Virus record (IMG/VR): IMGVR_UViG_3300021962_000253
Coordinates: 1-39,578 of that record
Length of the DNA stretch: 39,578 bases
Source: a virus
Direction: 5' to 3' (one strand)
The notes below the pieces were generated by a model. The model made no database searches. It saw only the letters and a list, made by a program, of their open reading frames with translations, and was not told where the DNA came from. Within the stretch, counting starts at the first letter, position 1. Every line of letters begins with the position of its first letter. A program made the translations under genes and the position numbers. This document shows, in pieces, positions 34,130-39,578 of this stretch.

Positions 34130-34675
34130 TTACTGATCAAAGCCGTAATACACTGTTACATATTTTCCAACAGGCACTGCGCTGGTAAATTTTAAATACC
34201 ACCCGTCTGCATACGGAGCAGAAGGACCAGTTAAGCTACCGCTAACACTTTGTTCTAGTGTAAAGTTTGTTGTTGAAATCTGTGGAACATTCTCTACTAG
34301 AACGATAATATTGTCAGCTGTGGCAGGAACATAAGTTAACGGACCAAATACTGTTTCAACAGCATTACCTACAGGACTTAGTGTCTGTTTTGTTATAGTT
34401 GATGCGCCTTTAAATCTAACAGTTCTCCATGCCCCATCATGGTAAACTTCTAGACCTAATGATGTTGTTGAAGGATTTGCTGTAGGATCTGACGTAGTGT
34501 TATAACGGACCATTCCGCTTTGTGCTAGACTGGTCTGAGGTCTGTCTGCGGTTGCACCTTTAGGCAACCGCATACTGTTTGTGCTGTCGATGAAAATCCT
34601 TCCAGATGGATACTGGATATAAGCATTGTCGCTAGCAGAAAATTTACTTATATTTTTTGTTTTTAAGAATTTCAT
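34130..34675 (-). CDS. Small fibre-associated virion protein (181 residues)
   Basis: The N-terminal half has the fibre segment FIDSTNSMRLPKGATADRPQ, then SGMVRYNTTSD and GLEVYHDGAWRTV, the same W-type closing unit as in the 497- and 509-residue proteins. The C-terminal half (~95-181) is a distinct beta domain with TKQTLSPVGNAVETVFGPL and a final KYVTVYYGFDQ. The ATG overlaps the upstream stop as ATGA with no strong Shine-Dalgarno, so translation is coupled. It may be a tip or joint protein of the fibre; function not known. Confidence 0.7.
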   Translation of the reverse strand: MKFLKTKNISKFSASDNAYIQYPSGRIFIDSTNSMRLPKGATADRPQTSLAQSGMVRYNTTSDPTANPSTTSLGLEVYHDGAWRTVRFKGASTITKQTLSPVGNAVETVFGPLTYVPATADNIIVLVENVPQISTTNFTLEQSVSGSLTGPSAPYADGWYLKFTSAVPVGKYVTVYYGFDQ

Positions 34676-35235
34676 ACTGTTAATGCACTCACTGTTGCAG
34701 CTAGATAACCAGCTGCTGCTGCTCCACCCGAAGAATATGCTGTAAATGCTGTTGAATTTACGTTCAGAGTAAATGTGTTAAGGGTTATTGAAACGATCTG
34801 ATAAGTGTTACCATTCAACTCAGTCATTCCCACAACTCCAGATATTGTTACATAACTGCCTGCTTCTAATAAGTGGCCATTAGATGTTACTACTGCTTGT
34901 GCTGCTTGAGTAACCCCTGTAATGCTAACTGATCTGTTAGTGCCTGAAGACGTTGCTTGTACGATGTCGCCGTTATCTAAAACTACACGTTCAGTATCAA
35001 AGAATAGTGTTTCTCCTGCAGGGATAGTTAAATTTTTAATAATAGTATTACCACTGCTTTTAGATCTACCGCTTTTAATCAAGTGTACTTCAAGACTTTG
35101 TGCGCGAACAGATTCGTCTGCAGGATCCGGAGTAGCAGTATTACAAAATACCATTGTTGTGATAGCCTGTGTTCCAGACGCTGTGAAAATCGTTTGGTCT
35201 AGGCCTGATAATAAAAGTGTAGATTCTATGCTCAT
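34672..35235 (-). CDS. Small virion protein with E1-FCCH-like insert (187 residues)
   Basis: Residues ~1-107 resemble the 109-residue protein at 30638-30967 (opening LLSGLDQTIFTASGTQAITT, a LEVHLIKSG strand, TIPAGETLFFDTERVVLDNG turn, then VQATSS). Residues ~108-175 (34711-34914) are a further module, AQAVVTSNGHLLEAGSYVTI followed by SGVVGMTELNGNTYQI and TFTLNVNSTAFTAYSSGG. This matches the 'ubiquitin-activating E1 FCCH' type beta module often found in phage tail proteins. The base protein is therefore extended by a module the paralogue lacks. AAGAGAA precedes the ATG. Confidence 0.7.
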   Translation of the reverse strand: MSIESTLLLSGLDQTIFTASGTQAITTMVFCNTATPDPADESVRAQSLEVHLIKSGRSKSSGNTIIKNLTIPAGETLFFDTERVVLDNGDIVQATSSGTNRSVSITGVTQAAQAVVTSNGHLLEAGSYVTISGVVGMTELNGNTYQIVSITLNTFTLNVNSTAFTAYSSGGAAAAGYLAATVSALTV

Positions 35236-35245
35236 TTATGTTCTC

Positions 35246-36253
35246 TTAAAACAGCATTGAATAAAGCAATGCTCGTTGTTGTCTGATTAATTCTCCGCCC
35301 TTTGAAGTATTTACAAAGAATAAACCGCTGTCACCTGTTCCGGGAGTCTTAGCGTATAAAATATTGTTACCGCTTGAACTAGCAGGTGTAGAAGCTTGAA
35401 CTGCTAATTTTAAAGGGGCATTAATAGCTAGTTTTCCTGTACCATTAATGACTATGTTTAAATCATCGTTTGTCGCTGGCACTGTAATAGTTTCATTAGT
35501 AATTTCTATTCCTAATAAACTAAACATATCGTCATAGAAACGATATCTTGTGTTATTGTCAATTTGAATATATACTTGACTTTTGCTACCCACAGAATGG
35601 ACTGTGCTAAGGTCTGCTGTAACTACTCTAGTATCAGCATCTCTTAAGAAGTATGTAGGATTGTTAATAACTGCCCAGTTAACATATTTTACGTTAGCTA
35701 AGACGTCGTCAGCTGTAGTTGCTGGCACAGAAAGTCCGGAAGGAAAGTTAATAGGATCATTGATCCTGCTAAGAATAGATTCAAAATAATCAGTAGTTCC
35801 TGTAGTTTTTACTAATCCGTTTCCATAACCAATTAATGTTAAATCTCCGTTATCGGTAGCAGAGTCAGTTAGTATTCTTCGAACTTTTAAATTACTGTTT
35901 GTATAATTAACGTTAGTTAAACCGGCATTAGCATCTGCGATGATAAACGTATCTGCATTTTCGTCATATACTAATACAGGTTGGCTGTTTGGAATACCTG
36001 CATTTAATCCTCTATCGACAGCAATACCAGAATATCTTAGACTGATGCCATTACCAGTTTCACCATAGTTAACGGTAAGGACATTGTCCTGGACGTTTAA
36101 ATTTTCTGCATCAACCGTGATAGTAATACCTTCGACAATAAGGTCTCCGGTAACTATCGTTTGTCCCAGTCTGGGACCGGTATCCAGCGTGATCACTCCA
36201 CCAAAGTTGGTCTTGATAGCATAATCGCCGTTAGTCTGTATTACTTGTCCCAT
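35246..36253 (-). CDS. Fibre-like virion protein (335 residues)
   Basis: A beta-rich protein opening MGQVIQTNGDYAIKTNFGGV, with a VTGDLIVEGITITVDAENLN segment typical of phage fibre shafts, then LKVRRILTDSATDNGDLTLI, a helical stretch ANVKYVNWAVINNPTYFLRD, and a C-terminal GTGDSGLFFVNTSKGGELIR. The ending resembles a conserved C-terminus of fibre-cluster proteins in aquatic T4-like phages (from memory). AGGATT precedes the ATG, 12 nt after the upstream stop. Probably a fibre or fibre-attachment protein; no enzyme motif seen. Confidence 0.7.
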   Translation of the reverse strand: MGQVIQTNGDYAIKTNFGGVITLDTGPRLGQTIVTGDLIVEGITITVDAENLNVQDNVLTVNYGETGNGISLRYSGIAVDRGLNAGIPNSQPVLVYDENADTFIIADANAGLTNVNYTNSNLKVRRILTDSATDNGDLTLIGYGNGLVKTTGTTDYFESILSRINDPINFPSGLSVPATTADDVLANVKYVNWAVINNPTYFLRDADTRVVTADLSTVHSVGSKSQVYIQIDNNTRYRFYDDMFSLLGIEITNETITVPATNDDLNIVINGTGKLAINAPLKLAVQASTPASSSGNNILYAKTPGTGDSGLFFVNTSKGGELIRQQRALLYSMLF

Positions 36254-36265
36254 TACCGAATCCTA

Positions 36266-36649
36266 TTAGATAGCTGTTAATACAATATAGTCTGCTGATG
36301 AGTCAGATTCTAAATACCATGTGTAACGTGTACCGCTGAAATTAGTGAATACACGTTTGGTAATTTTAGCGCAGTTTACTAAACCGGCATCAAGCATGCC
36401 CGATGTTGAACCAGTTAGTTGCATTTCGCCAGCTGCACTTGGTGTACCGTTCTTTAGAACACAGGTAAATCTTGTGTTTGGAGTTCCAACCCTTGCTACA
36501 AGGAAAGTCTTTGATCCGCGCTGTTTAATAATAATTCCGTCGGATCTTAATGCTGTACCGTCATGGAATTTTACTGTTATACCAGTTGCACTGACTGGTG
36601 TATTGATTACGTCAGTTCCCCTGACATCTTTTCTTAATGGACGTCCCAT
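36266..36649 (-). CDS. Small virion-associated protein (127 residues)
   Basis: A basic, beta-rich protein starting MGRPLRKDVRGTDVI, then IIIKQRGSKTFLVARVGTPN and a late TRYTWYLESDSSADYIVLTA. It has the look of small structural proteins that aquatic T4-like phages carry near gp23 (opening MGRPL, strand repeats with G-S-K-x-F), recalled from memory. It is the first gene of the five-gene fibre operon, with AAGGAGAA before the ATG and an ~80-nt leader. Function not known; head decoration or fibre assembly are both possible. Confidence 0.65.
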   Translation of the reverse strand: MGRPLRKDVRGTDVINTPVSATGITVKFHDGTALRSDGIIIKQRGSKTFLVARVGTPNTRFTCVLKNGTPSAAGEMQLTGSTSGMLDAGLVNCAKITKRVFTNFSGTRYTWYLESDSSADYIVLTAI

Positions 36650-36733
36650 TTGTTTTCTCCTTATGTTGACGTTTTAGGTCTACGCAGTGGGTACTGCATA
36701 AGTCTTGCACTATGCAAGCTCATTTAGACATTG
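36650..36733 (-). promoter_or_regulatory. Structured ~80-nt leader of the first fibre operon
   Basis: The leader between the late promoter and the 36649 start holds two small perfect hairpins, GCAGT/ACTGC (36684-36688 with 36693-36697) and CTTGCA/TGCAAG (36704-36709 with 36713-36718). A third pairing, GCATA/TATGC (36696-36700 with 36711-36715), cannot coexist with either. It could be a switch or just a stable leader; no known riboswitch is recognised. Confidence 0.35.
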
Positions 36734-36739
36734 TATTTA
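36734..36739 (-). promoter_or_regulatory. Late promoter (TAAATA) for the five-gene fibre operon
   Basis: The minus strand reads AGATAAATACAATGTC. TAAATA begins with the TAA stop codon of the upstream small gene. The predicted start is ~36728. An ATG 2 nt past the element is not in frame with a long product. Confidence 0.55.
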
Positions 36740-37006
36740 TCTTTGGGAAAGTAATGCCATCAGTTCAATTTTTTCAACTGTGCCGATAACTCTGTTGATT
36801 TCATCTAACTCTTTTTGGGCAAGTTCTAGATATTTTTTGCTCTTAGTTTGCCTGTAATGCACACCAGCTATGGAAAAATTTTGTATGTGATTTTCTACTA
36901 TGTGTTCAATTTTATGGACATCGTGTGCAAACAAAGGAAAACGTTTCTTCCAGACTTGTATCTGCTTTCTTAATTCAGGAAAATCTTTATCACTTTCAAC
37001 CTGCAT
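36737..37006 (-). CDS. Small helical protein downstream of gp23 (89 residues)
   Basis: A charged, helical protein: MQVESDKDFPELRKQIQVWK, HDVHKIEHIVENHIQNFSIA, RQTKSKKYLELAQKELDEIN and a closing VEKIELMALLSQR. Similar small proteins follow gp23 in aquatic T4-like phages (from memory); function unknown, perhaps capsid assembly. An in-frame ATG at 37057 is possible, but its first 17 codons would run through the gp23 terminator hairpin and encode CFKKALRSLFVWLKYL. The ATG at 37006 lies 4 nt after a TAAATA element, past the terminator, and gives the compact product, so I prefer it. Confidence 0.7.
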   Translation of the reverse strand: MQVESDKDFPELRKQIQVWKKRFPLFAHDVHKIEHIVENHIQNFSIAGVHYRQTKSKKYLELAQKELDEINRVIGTVEKIELMALLSQR

Positions 37007-37010
37007 CAGA

Positions 37011-37016
37011 TATTTA
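37011..37016 (-). promoter_or_regulatory. Late promoter (TAAATA), near-leaderless, between the gp23 terminator and the small gene
   Basis: The minus strand reads GGCTTAAATATCTGATGCAG; four bases separate TAAATA from the ATG at 37006. The terminator ends 7 bp upstream, and no Shine-Dalgarno is present. Confidence 0.5.
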
Positions 37017-37023
37017 AGCCAAA

Positions 37024-37049
37024 CAAAAAGGCTCCGAAGAGCCTTTTTG
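37024..37049 (-). terminator. Rho-independent terminator of gp23, UUCG loop
   Basis: An 11-bp perfect stem, AAAAAGGCTC (37025-37034) with GAGCCTTTTT (37039-37048) plus a closing C-G. The loop on the minus transcript is UUCG, a very stable tetraloop, followed by a U-run within the stem. It starts ~27 nt after the gp23 stop. Confidence 0.88.
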
Positions 37050-37075
37050 AAACACATAAAATGTTTTCTTCTAGA

Positions 37076-38251
37076 TTAGCTAAACTTAACGTTACCGCTA
37101 GTGATAGCAACTTTACCTAGATAGTCAGCTGCGTTACCTAGAGATGAAGCAACGTTGGTTAATTCAACGTAACCATATCTGGTCATAAAGCTAACTACTG
37201 GTTCAAATGTGCTAGGATCTAACACAACACCGCTGCTCATCAATGGAATGTATGGGCAGTAGAATGCTGGAGCGTCAGATTCGCTAGAACCTTTGTAACC
37301 AACTAGGATGTCTGTGCTGTCAGCAGCATAGCCATCAACATAAACACGCATCGCGCTGTTTAGTGTACCAACAAACTTGGTGTTTGTTGGAGCTTCGAAA
37401 GTACCTTCTGTAGTACGAGCGAAAGCAGAAGTAGTTGCAGACTGAAGAATTGTTAACGCAAATGGGCTAACAACTGCGTAGTTACCTGCACCACGACGTG
37501 TACGCTGAGCGATCAAGTTAGCAACACGGTTGATTTGAACAGCTAGAGCAGCGTGTTCGTCACCAACGAATGTAGCAGTACCTGAAACGGCAGCTTGGTT
37601 ATAAGTCTCAACTGCTGAACCTGCTAAGGTACGTAGTGAAGTTAAAACTTCCTGGTCGATTTCAGCTGTGATTTCTTGAGCTAGAGCAGCCATGATTTCT
37701 GCTTCGATGTCAATACCTTGTTGGGCTTGTGCATCTTGTGCAGCTTCAAATGTCCATCTTGCGCTTAACTTACGAGTTTTTGCCTCGACAGTTTGCTTCA
37801 AGATTTGGATGCTCATTCTGTTACCAGCGCGGCCTTCCTTAGAAGCAGTTGAATCTGCTTTTGGATTTCCTTCGCTAGAATTACCAGAATATGCAGAAGC
37901 AATCTTAAATGGGCTGAATGCTTCTTCACCAGCTACTACGCCAGCACCAGCATCAGTGTCGCTGTAACGAACACGTAATGTATGGATTTGACCAACTGGA
38001 CCAGTCATAGGTTGTACACCAACTAGTTCATTTGCGATGACAGTTGGCATTACACGTCTGATCACTGGAAGGATCACACGATTTAGGGTTGCGACATTAC
38101 CGGCAGAAGTAGCACCAGCAGTGGCACTCTCTGACAAATACTTGCGGGTATTTTCTAGAGTAGTGGCCATTACTGAACGACGAGTTCCTTGTAGGCCTTC
38201 TAATAGTGCCTCTTTGGTTTCCTGCCAGCGTGACTCGAGTAGTTCTGACAT
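37076..38251 (-). CDS. 23: Major capsid protein gp23
   Basis: A 391-residue HK97-fold major head protein of the T4 gp23 family, shorter than T4 (521). Marker segments: TLNRVILPVIRRVMPTVIAN and LVGVQPMTGPVGQIHTLRVR (~56-95), then KLSARWTFEAAQDAQAQQGI, a long helix of EIMAALAQEITAEIDQEVL, and the C-terminal FMTRYGYVELTNVASSLGNA. The N-terminal propeptide carries L39-S-E41, fitting the (L/I)-x-E site cut by the gp21 protease, so the mature subunit would start near S42 (inference). AAGGAGAA precedes the ATG; a strong UUCG terminator follows, as expected for the most abundant virion protein. Confidence 0.95.
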   Translation of the reverse strand: MSELLESRWQETKEALLEGLQGTRRSVMATTLENTRKYLSESATAGATSAGNVATLNRVILPVIRRVMPTVIANELVGVQPMTGPVGQIHTLRVRYSDTDAGAGVVAGEEAFSPFKIASAYSGNSSEGNPKADSTASKEGRAGNRMSIQILKQTVEAKTRKLSARWTFEAAQDAQAQQGIDIEAEIMAALAQEITAEIDQEVLTSLRTLAGSAVETYNQAAVSGTATFVGDEHAALAVQINRVANLIAQRTRRGAGNYAVVSPFALTILQSATTSAFARTTEGTFEAPTNTKFVGTLNSAMRVYVDGYAADSTDILVGYKGSSESDAPAFYCPYIPLMSSGVVLDPSTFEPVVSFMTRYGYVELTNVASSLGNAADYLGKVAITSGNVKFS

Positions 38252-38262
38252 ATTAGTTCTCC

Positions 38263-39357
38263 TTAAACTTTAAGTCCCGCAAGCTTGCGGATTGTGAAAA
38301 TTTCAGCAGTCTTACCTTCGCTGCTGTTCTGTTGTGGGGCCTCTTTATCGCCTGTGATCTCTTTGCCTTCAGTTATTGCCTTTCTTTTTGGAGCTTCTTC
38401 CGCCAATACGGCTGGTAGATACTTGTCGTATGCTCCGCGTAATTTTTCTGTTGCTACACTTTCTAGCAACTCGCCCATTACTGTGCGTTTGTCTCCTGCA
38501 AGTGGACCTAGTAATTCACTCATAATTTCCTTACGGGTCGCAAGATCTTTCGCAATGCGAATTTCTTTGTTCCTGCTTTCAACTAATTTTTGTGTTTCTG
38601 CTACAATTTTTGCTGCTTCTTCTAGTTCAGCTTCTTTCTGCTTAACTACTTTTAATAGTTTTGCAGTTTCGCTTTTCTCATTGAGATAACTCGCTGAGTA
38701 TTCACTAGCAAAGCTTTCAAAAATTCTGCGACCAAAGTCGTTACGGCGAGCAGCTTCAATGTCTTCTTTGAGTTGTGTCATTTCTTGACGTAGTTTTGTA
38801 GCTACGGCTTCTTTGACAATTGCTGCTGAACGAGTGATAAACTCTTTCTTTACAGCTTCAAATTTAGTCTTGCTTTCACGTACTAAACGTACTTTTGTTT
38901 CGGCAAGATCTTTCTTGTCAGTGTGGAATTCTGCGATTTCTTTAGCTAGTGCTTCCACAATGAATGCTTCTAATTTAGAGACATTTTCTGCTACTGCTAG
39001 ACGATCAGCATGTAGTTCGCTAAGTTCTTGTTGCAATTTTGCAAATACAAATGATTCCATTGTTTTTGAATCTTGCTTCATTTTCTTAACATACTTGGCC
39101 TTTGCTTCAATTAGACCATTGCGATCTTCAGCTAATTCGCCTAGTTCCGCTTGTAGTCTATCTTGTAACATGGCTTCTACAGCTTCTACCATTGCACTCT
39201 TGTCATGCTCATATTTCTGAGCAAATTCTTCGCGCAACTCAGCAGTTACTTGATCACGGTTTTCTTGAATCTTGCTTTGCCAAGCAGTTTCAATCTCCGA
39301 TTTCATTTCCTCGGAAATCACATTGTTTTCAAAAAGTTGTTTTACAAAATCTAGCAT
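38263..39357 (-). CDS. 22: Prohead core scaffold protein gp22
   Basis: A 364-residue scaffold; T4 gp22 is 269 residues. It is almost wholly alpha-helical, with heptad-rich Glu/Lys/Ala coiled-coil segments from ~20 to 280 (EIETAWQSKIQENRDQVTAE, AELGELAEDRNGLIEAKAKY, VVKQKEAELEEAAKIVAETQ). The N-terminal MLDFVKQLFENNVISEEMKS and the KEIMSELLGPLAGDKRTVMG, then YDKYLPAVL segment are typical of aquatic gp22. It fills the prohead and is digested by gp21 before packaging. Its place between gp21 and gp23 is the T4 order. TAGGAGAA precedes the ATG, 14 nt after the gp21 stop. Confidence 0.92.
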   Translation of the reverse strand: MLDFVKQLFENNVISEEMKSEIETAWQSKIQENRDQVTAELREEFAQKYEHDKSAMVEAVEAMLQDRLQAELGELAEDRNGLIEAKAKYVKKMKQDSKTMESFVFAKLQQELSELHADRLAVAENVSKLEAFIVEALAKEIAEFHTDKKDLAETKVRLVRESKTKFEAVKKEFITRSAAIVKEAVATKLRQEMTQLKEDIEAARRNDFGRRIFESFASEYSASYLNEKSETAKLLKVVKQKEAELEEAAKIVAETQKLVESRNKEIRIAKDLATRKEIMSELLGPLAGDKRTVMGELLESVATEKLRGAYDKYLPAVLAEEAPKRKAITEGKEITGDKEAPQQNSSEGKTAEIFTIRKLAGLKV

Positions 39358-39371
39358 GTGATTCTCCTACA

Positions 39372-39578
39372 TTATTTGAGTTTAGAGATAATCTGTTTAA
39401 GACTCTCTGCTATGTACTTCTGTGCCTTTGTATCGCCTTGGACTTCTTGTGCTATTCTAAATGCCTTATATCCACCTGCTTGATTCATCAAGTGTTCGTA
39501 AACCGGGGTTGGGTAAGCTCCCGGAGCTGATGGTTGTGCAACAACATCAACAGTAATAATTTCAAAACCATTGACTTT
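39372..39578 (-). CDS. 21: Prohead protease gp21, C-terminal part
   Basis: The last 68 codons of a gene entering from the right edge, ending ...QIISKLK and TAA at 39374-39372. The segment ITVDVVAQPSAPGAYPTPVY is the conserved C-terminal part of the T4 gp21 protease (DVVAxPSxxxAY), and it lies directly before gp22 as in T4. gp21 is a serine protease that removes the scaffold and trims gp23 in the prohead. The catalytic His and Ser would be beyond the window and cannot be checked. Confidence 0.88.
   Translation of the reverse strand, partial: KVNGFEIITVDVVAQPSAPGAYPTPVYEHLMNQAGGYKAFRIAQEVQGDTKAQKYIAESLKQIISKLK

Noticed and set aside
35308-35313. A TAAATA element (minus strand) inside the 335-residue gene
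   Set aside because: It is in coding sequence ~70 nt before the next start, which has its own Shine-Dalgarno in an operon. It could be an internal promoter, but nothing beyond the 6-mer supports it.
38813-39220. Plus-strand open frame of 135 codons, Ser/Leu-rich
   Set aside because: Antisense shadow of the gp22 coiled coil; Glu/Lys/Ala codons read backwards give Ser/Phe/Leu-rich frames.
1-39578. Search by eye for tRNAs, CRISPR arrays, insertion sequences, integrases and auxiliary metabolic genes
   Set aside because: None could be supported. The repeats present are all coding repeats within fibre genes, and the only metabolic gene is gp1.

Overview
The window is a piece of a T4-like myovirus genome (Straboviridae/Kyanoviridae type). 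It holds most of the late head, neck and tail genes and a very large block of fibre/adhesin genes. It is AT-rich, with tightly packed genes. The proteins resemble aquatic T4-like phages more than enterobacterial T4, but no host-specific gene is present, so the host cannot be named. No tRNA, CRISPR array, insertion sequence or integrase was seen. No stretch over about 125 bp lacks a gene.

Layout, from the right edge along the minus strand: the C-terminus of the prohead protease gp21, scaffold gp22, major capsid protein gp23, a UUCG-loop terminator and a small conserved gene. About 25 kb (11.4-36.6 kb) is then given over to ten fibre-like or virion-associated proteins, including giants of 1109, 2890 and 1830 residues. 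A plus-strand island (8.1-11.5 kb) carries gp14, gp15, a Nudix-like protein that lacks the Nudix box, and a small unknown. Back on the minus strand come gp13, gp1 (dNMP kinase), gp18 (an oversized sheath), gp19, a tail-tube-fold baseplate protein, a small unknown, gp4 (head completion nuclease) and the N-terminus of a probable gp16. A plus-strand HNH-like zinc protein sits between gp1 and gp18.

Regulation is unusually readable. Nearly every transcription unit starts with a T4-late-type element (TAAATA, or the weaker TAAGTA). The exception is gp1, which has a good sigma70-type promoter. For seven genes the element lies only 4-7 nt before the ATG and no Shine-Dalgarno is visible, which predicts leaderless or near-leaderless late mRNAs. 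Genes inside operons carry ordinary AAGGAG-like sites. Three terminators are each followed within about 15 bp by a late promoter and the next start, forming compact punctuation cassettes. At 8121-8141 two late promoters lie back to back and drive gp13 and gp14 in opposite directions.

Together the genes build the capsid (gp21, 22, 23, 4, 16), neck (13, 14, 15), contractile tail (18, 19, tube-fold protein) and an elaborate host-contact apparatus. The most unusual material is the modular adhesin block, the W-rich decoration segments that recur in sheath, neck and fibre proteins, and the late-promoter/start-codon geometry.
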